Assembly (NCBI GenBank): GCA_002049455.2
Contig: KV918790.1
Location: 310,001 to 374,000, forward strand
Source of the DNA: Porphyra umbilicalis
Lineage: Eukaryota > Rhodophyta > Bangiophyceae > Bangiales > Bangiaceae
Direction: 5' to 3'
Length of the DNA: 64,000 nt
How positions within the stretch are numbered: position 1 is the stretch's first letter; each line of letters starts with the position of its first letter. The position numbers and the translations under genes are program-made. Positions 54,797 to 64,000 of this stretch are shown here, piece after piece. The notes under the pieces are model-generated. The model did not search any database. It had not been told where the DNA came from and was given only the letters and a program-made list of their open reading frames with translations.

Positions 54797-55005
54797 ACCC
54801 TCGCCTTCATCGTGCCTCGCGGCACGGTGTCCTCGAGAGCTTTCTCGCTGCCTCGTGGCATTGTGACGGTGTCGATACGGTCGCTTGGCGCGCGGGGCGT
54901 AAGCCATCGACTTGTGGGCGTGGTGCCAGGGGCATCACGGTTGAGATCTCCGACGTTGGCGCGCAGGGCGTAAGCCAAGTCGGAACACTTTGTTCAGGTC
55001 CCAGT

Positions 55006-56731
55006 ATGTCTACTGGTGGTACCGGCGGCACTCGGCGAGCCAGAGACGGCAAGTTGCCATCTGGCTACCGGCCGCCAGGCGGGGGACAAGGCACTCCTGC
55101 CGCCTCCGACGCCCCCACGGACGGTGCTCCAACTCCTCCCATCCCTGCGGATCAAGCCGCCTCTGGGCAGATGCAGGTGGTGGAGAGCCTGAAAGCGGCC
55201 GTTGAAGCACTTCAGCGACGCCTAACGGCCCAAGAACAGACTAACGAGTCTCTGGCGCGAGCCAATGACAAGTTGGTCGACGACGTCGAGGCCCTGCGCA
55301 AGGTCGACTCCCATGAGGAGGAACGCCGTGTGGCTAAGTCTCGCCGCCAGTCGGGCGACAAGACCAAGGACGTCAAGAAGACGAACAAGGTGATCAAGGA
55401 CAAGTCCGTCCGCAAGGACGCTCCGGCTAACGCCGCGCTTTCCTCATCTTCCGACGATTCCGCGTCTGGGTCAAGCCCGACGTCGTCAGACGACGACAAC
55501 CCCAACGCGACGGACACGTCCTCTTCGGACGATGGCCACGGGCCCCCACACCCGCCGTCGCCCCCAAGTGGGTCCTCGCCGAGCGAAAGCTCGAGCGAGT
55601 CGGACGCGGCCGCGCGCAAGCGCCCCGCGCCCCCCACCAAACGGAAGGAGCGACTTGAAAAATCCGATAGAATCAAGGTGATCCGCCCGGCTAATAGCCG
55701 CTTCAAGACACTCCTGGACTACAGGACGTACTTCGTGATCCGCCGTCAACTGACGTATACGCCTAAAGAGGCACAGCGGTCGCACCGTCTCAACAAACGT
55801 TTGGACGGAGCGTTCCATGGGCAACAGCCATTCACGGGAGCCCTGCCCTTGGGCATCTTCACGTTCTTGACGACCTTTCGCCGCGCGTGCGACGCGGCTG
55901 GGCTGACGCACGGTCAAGCCCTTCCGCTTATGTTCTTTCGACTAGCCGGCAACACCAAGATGGCCTTCTCCGGCGCGCTTAACAGCACCCTCGGACGTAA
56001 GCGTTACGCCATCCGTACCTACGGAGATGCCGTCAACTGGCTTCTTTCGAAGTATGCGACACACGCAACCATGGCTAACGCCTATCAAGACATCATTACG
56101 ATGAGGCAACAAGACAATGAGGCGCCCACGGCCTTTGGTCATCGCGTGGAAACGCAATGCGACCTCCTGAACGGTTTGTTTGACATCCAAGACGTTAAGG
56201 ACGTCTTCATCACTGGTCTTTCGGACCTTGTGCAAGCGCACGTCCGGGTACTGAACGACCAGTTCCCCGACCGAACCCTGTCCGAGACAGTCGCCACCGC
56301 CCAGATGTACTGGGACGGCACCAACAAGTTGCGTTTGCAACTCAAGATTACCCGCCCAACGGCGATCAAAGTCGCTTACGCGGCACAAGACCAGCGGACG
56401 ACGACGGAACGACCATTCACACCGGTTCGCACCTCGCCGCCCCCTCGGGCCGCCGTCCCCAAGCCAATCGGGCTGACATCTGTTACAACTGTAACAAGCC
56501 GGGGCACTTCGCCGCACAGTGTGCCGAGCCTTATCGCCCCCGCGAGCGTCGGCAACCGCCTATCGGCGTTCCCTTGCCGACGGTAACGTCGAGGAAGACG
56601 AGGTCGAGCATCCGGCCGACGCCGTGGACGACTCGAAAAACGTCTAGGCCGGGTGCCCGACTTGGGGTTGCCCGGCGGAACGCGAGAGCGTACGGTGACA
56701 AGACTCTTACGTCGTGCCCTTCGGCGCTATG
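55006..56731 (+). pseudogene. gag: Gag of element 2, one frameshift
   Basis: Begins at ATG 55006 (MSTGGTGGTRRARDG). A coiled coil (about residues 60-105), Ser/Asp-rich and basic linkers, then the Gag capsid domain (about 225-430: LDYRTYFVIRRQLTYTPKEA, NWLLSKYATHATMANAYQDI, FITGLSDLVQAHVRVLNDQF). The first frame stops at 56586. The CCHC knuckle (CYNCNKPGHFAAQC, 56481-56522) is in the next frame, which stays open to about 56731 and overlaps pol. One base therefore appears lost between about 56370 and 56470. After that point pol is again in +1, the same gag-to-pol relation as in element 1. Confidence 0.9.
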
Positions 56732-59700
56732 AGATCGCAGCCACGTTAGGCCCATGCCTGCGCATAATGCGAAGTTGCCGCCCTGTCTTAGACACGGGCG
56801 CCGGGGTGAACATAGTGCGAACTAGTGTTCTCCCTTCGAACTGGATGGCTTACGCCGAAGAGTTGACTACGCTTCCGCGCATCCGAGATGCAAACAACAA
56901 TCGTCTCGTGACGAAGTATGCCATACATCTGTATGTAGACACCGGAGGTGTGCGTCTATTTGACCGATTCCTCGTTGCCGACAACTTGTCAGTCCCGTGC
57001 ATTCTTGGCACCGAGTTCATTGAACAAAACATCGAGGGCATTCTGCCGCGCTTGCGCAAGATCGTCTGGCAAGAGCACGTGCGATGCACGGAAGAGCAAC
57101 CTCGGCCAACTCCGATCTTAGCTTGTCTTAACGACAGCGCGTGGGACCGCCACTGGCAAGATACACCCGCTCGGGTTCGAGCCTGCAAACAGGTGCGTGT
57201 CAACGGACACAAGGAGGAGTGGATCATGGCCACGTGCGACACGCCTGGTATGGTTATCATCACACCGAACATTCGGTTGTGCCGACACAAGTCCATGGCA
57301 GTCGCCCGCGGCATCGCCATCGTCAAACCGGACGAACCATTCCTGGTCAAGTTACGCAACTTCGGCAAGGACCAAGTCATTGTTCGCAAGAACTCTACCT
57401 TGGGGTTTGCAGAACCCTACCAAGAGCCGATGCTTTCCGCCGTCTTGGATGACAACACCCCAAAGGGTGGAACCGATAATTCATCGGACGACGCAAGTCG
57501 TGACCCACTCGAGGACCTCGACCTCAGTGAGGCACCCGAGTACCTGCACAAGCAGATTCGAGACATGCTGAAGACGCATTCGTCTATGTGGGATGGAACC
57601 CTTGGCGTCATCCGTGCTACGGAGCACGCCATCGTCACTCCTCCCGACGCTCTGCCCATACGGGCCCAGCCCTACCGCACCGGGCCGTTCAAACGGCAGA
57701 TCATCGCTGATCAGATCAACAAAATGTTGAAGCTCAACGTCATTGCTCCTAGCCATAGTGCTTGGGCAAGCCCCGTGGTAATTGTACCAAAGAAGAACGG
57801 CAAAGCCCGGTTCTGTGTCGACTATCGTCGGTTAAACAACATCACCAAGAAGGATGCTGATCCCTTGCCTCGGATGGAGGACTGCCTCGACTCCTTGGGA
57901 GATGCCCAGGTGTTCACGTCTCTCGACTGCACCGCGGGGTACTGGCAAGTACCCTTACGCAAGGACGACCAAGAGAAGACGGCGTTCACGACGCACTGTG
58001 GTATATACCACTGGTTATCCATGCCTTTCGGCTGGACGAATGCGCCCGCTACCTTTCAGCGCGCGTTGGATATTATCCTCTCGGGTTTGAAGTGGCAGAT
58101 ATGCCTCGTCTACTTAGACGATGTCATCATCTTCTCCGCCAACGCGAAACAACACGACAAAGACGTTGACACGGTTCTTCACCGTCTCCGTGAAGCCGGG
58201 GTCACCCTCAACTTGGAAAAGTGTACGTGGTTCTCCGATGAGGTCGAGTACCTAGGACACATTGTCCGCCCCGGGCAACTGCACGTGCACAACAAGAACG
58301 TGGATGCTCTGAAGCATGCCAAGTTCCCAACCACAAAGACCCAGATGAAAAGCTTCTTGGGAATGTGCAACGTCTATCGACGGTTTGTCAAAGACTTTGC
58401 CAAACGAGCAAAGCCCCTGAACGCCCTGACTAGGGCCGAGATCCCACCGGATTTACCACCACCGACGGACGTGGCTATCGCCGCCTTCGAGGACCTTCGC
58501 AACGCACTGTTGTGCCCACCGGTACTTGCCTTGCCGAAGGCCAATCGGAAGCTCGTCGTTGACGTGGACGCATGCGCCGACCAAGTTGGTTGTACCCTCC
58601 TCCAAGAGGAGCCGGGCGAACTGCTTCACCCTGTCGGGTTTTGGAGCCGAGGACTCACTGCTGCAGAGCAAAACTACTCCACCACGGAGTGAGAATGCCT
58701 CGGCGTTGTGTGGGCTGTCCTCAAGTTGAGGCACTTCCTCGACGGACAACGGTTCCTCATCCGAACGGATCACCAAGCACTTAGCTGGATCTACAGCACC
58801 ACCGACTCAAGCGGACGCTTGATGCGATGGCGACTTCGCCTCTCCGAATACACATTCGATATGGTTTATAAACCAGGTGCATCGCACCACTTGCCCGACT
58901 TCCTGTCGCGCGCCTCTACGGTGGCTCCGCCAGAGGATATCCATGATGATATACCTTGTCTGGCATTGGCCGAGACGGCCAACGGCTTAAGAACGGGGAG
59001 GTACACGGGTACCGACACACCGGAACCGGTGGAGTTCGACGATGTTGTCGAAGCACAACAAACAGACGACTTTTGCGTCGAGATGTCCACTCGCGTGGAG
59101 CGCGGAACGGCCAAGGCCTTCTTCCGCGATGAGCATCACGCTCTGTACCGCCGTGCGCCTTTCGGCAATCAACTGGTTATTCCAAAGTCGCTACGCGAAC
59201 GCGTGTTGACCCTCGAGCACCACGCAACCGTGGCCGCCCATCCCGGTATGAACCGGATGTATTACACCATGCGCAAGGCATACTACTGGCCTTCAATGGT
59301 GACGGATATTCATTCGACCATCACCAAATGCACAACGTGTGCGCAAAACCGCCTCGCCTTGCGGCGACACACCACGCCCTTGACCCTGTTCCAGGCTACC
59401 GAGCCTCTCACGGAGCTATCCGTTGACATCTTTGGGCCCATCCCGGCCTCCAAGAAGGGCAACCGCTTCATCTTGGTTATCACCGACCGCTTCGCCAAGC
59501 TCACCAAGTGCGTCGCCTTGCGGCGAATCACGGCTATGTCAGTGGCGTCAGCCATCATCGACGCGTGGGCGTCAGCCTACGGGCCACCGGACCGGATCCT
59601 ATCGGACCAAGGGCCCCAGTTCATGTCGAACTTCTTCATCGCTGTGATGAAAATGCTTGGCATTGAAACGGTTCGCACCACGGCGTATCATCCCCAAACC

Positions 59701-61116
59701 AATGGGCAAGTTGAACGGTACAACCGTACCATGGCTACGCAGCTGCGACACTACGTCGCCGACGACCCATCACGATGGGATGAGCTACTCCCGGTAATCA
59801 CCATGGCGTATAATAGCCAACCACATCGGTCGACGGGCATCGCCCCATTTGAGCTTGTTATCCCAAGGCGGATCCCCAACCTCACGGTTCGCAACTTGCC
59901 CCCGGGCACTCCGCTTACCAATAAGGGAACGCTCAAGGATGGGTCACCCCTAGCTCGCAAGCGCGAGTTCATGGCCCGCCTGCGCAAGCAGATCCCCATC
60001 GTGGTCGAGGCCTTGCGTAAGACGCAACAACGTTACAAACGTAACTTTGACCATCGGGTCGCAACCCGCAATGCGGACGTCAAGATCGGCGACTACGTAT
60101 ACACGACCAACCACGATCGGCAAAACAAGCTGCAAAGCAAAGCCATTGGCCCCTTCGTGGTCGTCGACGCGGACGCGGACGCCTCCACGTTTGTCATTGA
60201 CATTGACGGCGAGGAGAAACGCGTCAGCAGTGACCATGTCACCCCAGCTCCTCGTCCAACGACGACGGACAAGGTTCCACACCCCTTGCTAGATGGTCTA
60301 GACCAACGCAAGTCAACCCCGGCAACTGCCGATGAGTATGTGATCGACAAACTCCTAGGCTTACGCCATACGGGTGACAGCTATAGCGCTAAAGTGCGCT
60401 GGTTCGACTACGGGTCGAAAGACGACACCTGGGAACCCCTGGAGAACCTCCCCCGCAACCTGGTGGTGCGTTTCCTTCGACAGAAGAAGAAGCATGTACC
60501 GGGGTACGAGTGGCAAACGCCAACGCGACGAAGTCGCCGACAGGCCGGGCTCACAACCGTGGCCAACATCGTCATGGACTCCACGTGGATACCCACTATC
60601 CAACATGTCCATGTTACCGGTGACGGAGTTATCCATGCCGATGTCTCTTGGACAGAGTCAAGTACCGACGTTGCAATTAAGGAAGTAATTCCTGTGGCGT
60701 GGCTCAAGTCCACTCTGCCGTCCATGACGCGCAACTTTGCGTATGACCCCCAACTTGCCTTGCGGCATTTCTCTCGGCTGAACCGTGTTTACGGCCCGTA
60801 CACATATGTGTGGCCGAAATCCACACAGGCGACACTCATCGGGAGCGATCCCCCCGTACCAGTGCTCCCCAACGGGTTTCTGGTACCTCCGGTGCAACAC
60901 TTGGACTCAGTCCTTCGACGCTTGGTAACAACCACAGAAGAAGCAACCGTGGTAATACCACAATGGACCAACGCCAGTTGGTACGCTACTGCCATACGTG
61001 CATGTTTCGAGTACGAAGTGCTTTTATCAGCAGACTCAAGTGATACAAATCCCACAACATGGGCCATGATGGCCTGCCACTTCCTTCATCGCTATGACGA
61101 TAAACAGAAAAACTGA
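56653..61116 (+). pseudogene. pol: Pol of element 2, one in-frame stop
   Basis: Protease (VLDTGAGVNIV, about 56790), reverse transcriptase (FCVDYRRLNN; YLDD about 58110), RNase H (DVDACADQVGC; RTDHQALSWI), integrase (zinc finger about 59215-59340; FGPIPASKKG, SDQGPQF, GQVERYNR) and a chromodomain (YVIDKLLGLRH to NLVVRFLRQ, 60337-60485). TGA at 58690-58692 sits inside RNase H at a position that is arginine in element 1 (CGG); a C-to-T change from CGA is the simplest origin. Reading continues in the same frame on both sides. Unlike element 1, about 190 residues follow the chromodomain, including VVIPQWTNASWYATAI. The upstream part overlaps gag in +1. Confidence 0.92.
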
Positions 61117-61258
61117 GAAGTGGATACGAACATGTCAAACGACAAACAACAACAAGACGAAGAAACATCAACACCCTAAAAAGGCGTAAGACCCCGACAT
61201 TGTCAACCCCACCCCCCCACCGGGGTCAACCGAGCAAGTCACTGAGCAGTGAACCTCG

Positions 61259-63217
61259 CTACTCCTCGTCGTCACGACGACGCGAGTCCCGACGGGAATC
61301 GCGGCTCGCGCCAACACTGGCCGCCGACTCCTGCGAGACACTACGCGCACGCGTGTTGCGCGCCGAGTGCGGAACCCCCGTCGACGGGCCTCCGCCCTCG
61401 TGGGTCCGACGACCAAGGATGCTCTGCGCGTTGAAGCGCGCCGGCGCGGCCTCCTCCTCTGGCTGTATAGCCTCGAGGTGCTGGGCGAAGCGCCCGTAGT
61501 TGGCCTCGCCGTCAACGGCGCGAGCCACGGCATGTCCAATATTGGACAAAGCCGACTCGACACCCCGTCCGTCCGCGCGCTCAACAGCGGTACGCAAGCC
61601 TGCGATCTGCTCGACCCAGGCGCTAGCCACCGCCGACAAGGCTGCCCCTCGGGGCGCGCGAACGCGTACATCGCGCGCGCGCGCCGACCCAAACAAGGCA
61701 ACCGCCGCGGTTGACGACGCGCGGGTCGGCCAAGTGGCATCCACCGACCGTGGCGGAGATGGCGAGCGATCGCGCCGCGGTGAACGCGGGCGGTAGCGGC
61801 CCTCGCGGGCGTCGCCAAGGGCGTGAGCCCAGGTTCGACGACCACGACGCCACACCCCGGGATGTTTCGAAGTAATTCGAGCCATCGGGAGTGGCGCGTT
61901 CGGGTCCAACGCCCAGTCGAAATCGACACAAGGGTCGCGCAGGCAAAAGCCGTATTCCTTGGTCGGGTCGACCGTGACCCGCACCTGCCGGGCTTCCCCG
62001 GAGTCGCGGTCGCGCCAGACGACGTCCTTAAGGACCTCCCGCCAGGGAAACGCCGTCACGGCTTGACGCATCTTGCCGTACAAGACGTACTTGGCCTCGC
62101 CGTCGGGCGCGTCCTTCAACTTGGACGTATCCAACGCGTCGAAATGACGAAGCGTCTTCGTGTCCAAGTGGACGAAGAGTTTGTCCTCCTGCAGGGTGTG
62201 AACCCACGCAGCAACTGAGTTGCAGTAGTACTCGGAGTACACCTCCTGCCAGACGGAGCTGTAGGCGTTGCGCAACGCGTCCGCCATGTAGGACACCACC
62301 ACGAAGGTCGCCACCCACAACCCCGTGTGGGGCTCCCAGTCCGGGATAGGCGGAAGCCAACGGGACAAGTCGAACGCCCGTGGCGCACGGAGAAATCCAG
62401 CCGCCCACGCGGTAGGCATCAACTCGCGACCGCGAAAGAAGCGCGTGTCAGCGGCCCGAAGGTGGTCGGATGGGAACATCGGCAGCCGAAAGGGGTTCGG
62501 CAACCCGGTGACCCGCGGACTGCGGTCATCTTCGACATTGTCGTTCTCCTCGTGCTTCACCAGCGCAAGCTGCTCGAGGTACGGCTCCAGACCGGAGTCG
62601 TGCCCGAACGGGACCGAAAGGTCCTCGGCGAGAGCCCTCTTGAGGAAGACGGCCTTCGGCCAGTTGCGCAGCAAGCGACAAAACGAGTTGGCCGCTGCCT
62701 CGATCGACTCTGTACCCTTCACAGGGAACATAAGCGCATTGGCGTACACCAAGCGGTGGAACGGGTGCAACGGCAGTTGGTACCGCACGACCTCGTTGCA
62801 AAACGACATCACCTCGTATACACAGCGCTGAGGTCCCTGGTTCCCGAAGTACGGGTCCCCATGGACCTCGGCCACGCGGTCGCCCGCGTGGTCCGGCAAC
62901 CCGGCTTGCGCCATCACGTCGATGAAGTCGGGCAACGCCTCGTAGTGAGCGTAAACACGGCGCGTATGCGCACGAGCGCGATTGCGTACGCACATCTCGT
63001 ACAGGCGGTTGTCGGTGACCCGCGGGACCCCATCGACCACCTCTACAGGGTTGGCGTGCACGTAGTACGAGCCACGAGGCCGAAACTGGCACAAGACCTC
63101 TGGGTCCGCGGAGCAATCCACTTCCGGATGGCCACCCGCGGCGGCATGCGCCCCGTCGATGGCCTCACCGCCACCGGCAACGCCGACGTCCACCGCCATC
63201 GCGGCGGAATCCGCCAT
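61259..63217 (-). CDS. Antisense accessory ORF of element 2 (unknown function)
   Basis: About 652 codons, opposite to gag-pol, ending 143 bases after the pol stop. The start chosen is the ATG of MADSAAMAVDVGVAG; a second ATG follows seven codons later, and the frame is open upstream through a tandem repeat. The middle is a typical globular sequence rich in aromatic residues (RPRGSYYVHANPVEVVDGVP, GLWVATFVVVSYMADALRNA, YCNSVAAWVHTL); the C-terminal third is Arg/Ser/Ala-rich. No domain recognised. Position, orientation, MAD start and aromatic spacing parallel the antisense ORF at 35339-36970. The plus-strand frame over the same bases (62327-63562) is Arg/Val-rich and best read as a shadow. Confidence 0.78.
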   Translation of the reverse strand: MADSAAMAVDVGVAGGGEAIDGAHAAAGGHPEVDCSADPEVLCQFRPRGSYYVHANPVEVVDGVPRVTDNRLYEMCVRNRARAHTRRVYAHYEALPDFIDVMAQAGLPDHAGDRVAEVHGDPYFGNQGPQRCVYEVMSFCNEVVRYQLPLHPFHRLVYANALMFPVKGTESIEAAANSFCRLLRNWPKAVFLKRALAEDLSVPFGHDSGLEPYLEQLALVKHEENDNVEDDRSPRVTGLPNPFRLPMFPSDHLRAADTRFFRGRELMPTAWAAGFLRAPRAFDLSRWLPPIPDWEPHTGLWVATFVVVSYMADALRNAYSSVWQEVYSEYYCNSVAAWVHTLQEDKLFVHLDTKTLRHFDALDTSKLKDAPDGEAKYVLYGKMRQAVTAFPWREVLKDVVWRDRDSGEARQVRVTVDPTKEYGFCLRDPCVDFDWALDPNAPLPMARITSKHPGVWRRGRRTWAHALGDAREGRYRPRSPRRDRSPSPPRSVDATWPTRASSTAAVALFGSARARDVRVRAPRGAALSAVASAWVEQIAGLRTAVERADGRGVESALSNIGHAVARAVDGEANYGRFAQHLEAIQPEEEAAPARFNAQSILGRRTHEGGGPSTGVPHSARNTRARSVSQESAASVGASRDSRRDSRRRDDEE

Positions 63218-63249
63218 CGCGTTGGCCGTCCGGGGGGTGTTTACCCTGG

Positions 63250-63406
63250 CCGTCGCCGCCGGGCTGGCCGCGCTTGCCGCCCTTGCCGCCGTCGCCGCCG
63301 GGCTGGCCGCGCTTGCCGCCCTTGCCGCCGTCGCCGCCGGGCTGGCCGCGCTTGCCTCCCTTGCCGCCGTCGCCGCCGGGCTGGCCGCGCTTGCCGCCCT
63401 TGCCGC
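63250..63406. repeat. 39-bp tandem repeat, four units
   Basis: Units of GCCGTCGCCGCCGGGCTGGC plus CGCGCTTGCCGCCCTTGCC, nearly identical, then shorter decayed units to about 63450. The unit is 13 codons, so it stays open in every frame. It lies just upstream of the antisense ORF start. Confidence 0.9.
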
Positions 63407-63616
63407 CGCGCTCGCCGCCCTTGCCGCCCTTGCCGCCGGGCTTGCCGCCTTGCCGCCGTGCGCGCCGCCCCCCCCACTCCGCGCAAACCCACACTCACCG
63501 GGCCCAACACCTCGCGGTGTGCCACCTTGCGGCGACGCACCCCTACTCAACCTTGCCGTTAGGCAGCGACCTGTGCGCGAGCACGAAGACACGGGATGGC
63601 CCCGTGCCGATAACAA

Positions 63617-63843
63617 CGCGGACCCGCACCCCGGCTTCCGCCGTGTCGTCGGGGGAGTCAACACCCCGACGAGGGCGGCGCCTGCCGTCACGACGACAAC
63701 CAGCTGGTGCTACCCCGCGCGCCCGACTCGGTGCTAACCGGCCTGGAGGTGTGAACCCCACACCCACGCTCGGCACCACGGACCCGCGCCCCGGCTTTCG
63801 CCGTGTCGTCGGGGTAGTCAAACTCCCGACGAAGGAGGCGCCA
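63617..63843 (+). repeat. Direct repeat pair of about 65 bp
   Basis: GCGGACCCGCACCCCGGCTT...GAGGGCGGCGCC (about 63617-63681) recurs as CACGGACCCGCGCCCCGGCT...GAAGGAGGCGCC (about 63778-63843). It lies inside the 3' non-coding part of element 2. Confidence 0.75.
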
Positions 63844-64000
63844 CTCGGCGCCGACGACGGCTGTCCCAACGCGTGTTGCACGACGCACCCGCGCACCAAC
63901 GGGTCTTAACCCCGACGCTGGTCGCCTGTCAACCGGCCGTTTGGCCACCACGCCGACGCCGACGCCGACTCCCCTGCGAGGGCGCGTGTACGCGCAAGCG

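Larger units (their letters stand above)
54400..64000 (+). mobile_element. Second Ty3/gypsy chromodomain retrotransposon (element 2), 3' end beyond window
   Basis: Contains the end of a presumed 5' LTR (up to about 54775), a primer-binding site, gag, pol with a chromodomain and an antisense ORF, in the same order as element 1 but with strongly diverged protein sequences. The start coordinate is approximate. Pol is open over 4.4 kb apart from one stop codon; gag has one frame change. No 3' LTR is seen before 64000. Confidence 0.9.

Noticed and set aside
63250-63450. Regular repeats suggesting a CRISPR array
   Set aside because: Units are contiguous without unique spacers, and the context is a eukaryotic retrotransposon.
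62327-63562. 411-codon plus-strand frame in element 2
   Set aside because: Composition is a shadow of the antisense ORF; no family features.

Overview
This window is nuclear DNA from a GC-rich eukaryote. It has GT-AG introns of about 200-245 bases, C2H2 zinc-finger genes, a fungal-type phosphatidylethanolamine methyltransferase, a eukaryotic farnesyl diphosphate synthase and chromodomain Ty3/gypsy retrotransposons. Very GC-rich codons, long G/C homopolymers between genes, few introns and dense transposons fit a bangiophyte red alga (Porphyra/Pyropia type). That placement is inferred from style, not proven.

Layout. 1-2.98 kb is mostly gene-free and holds two copies of a dispersed repeat plus a short TIR element. 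2.99-18.67 kb is a large inverted duplication: arm A (about 2985-12014) and arm B (about 14012-18665) each carry one copy of the same three-exon, three-finger C2H2 gene, transcribed away from each other around a 2 kb spacer. Arm A has taken up several insertions whose empty sites survive in arm B. 18.7-20.5 kb shows nothing recognisable. 20.5-26.8 kb is the clearest single-copy host block: CHO2-type PE methyltransferase (+), then farnesyl diphosphate synthase (-) and a bacterial-type uS9 ribosomal protein, probably mitochondrial (-). The last two have reading-frame breaks near G/C homopolymers.

27-49.5 kb is a block of unrecognised genes bounded by a direct repeat of about 45-70 bases. One of these genes is split by a complete, young Ty3/gypsy element (28523-38007) with two 496-bp LTRs and an ATCTC target-site duplication. 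If the element and one duplication copy are removed, the split gene reads through in frame. 49.3-54.4 kb is repeat-rich and low in complexity. From about 54.4 kb to the window end lies a second, divergent Ty3/gypsy element whose 3' LTR is outside the window.

Most interesting point: both retrotransposons encode Gag, protease, RT, RNase H, integrase and a chromodomain on the + strand, and both also carry a long antisense ORF (543 and about 652 codons) between pol and the 3' LTR. The two antisense proteins look distantly related, which suggests a conserved accessory gene in these elements.
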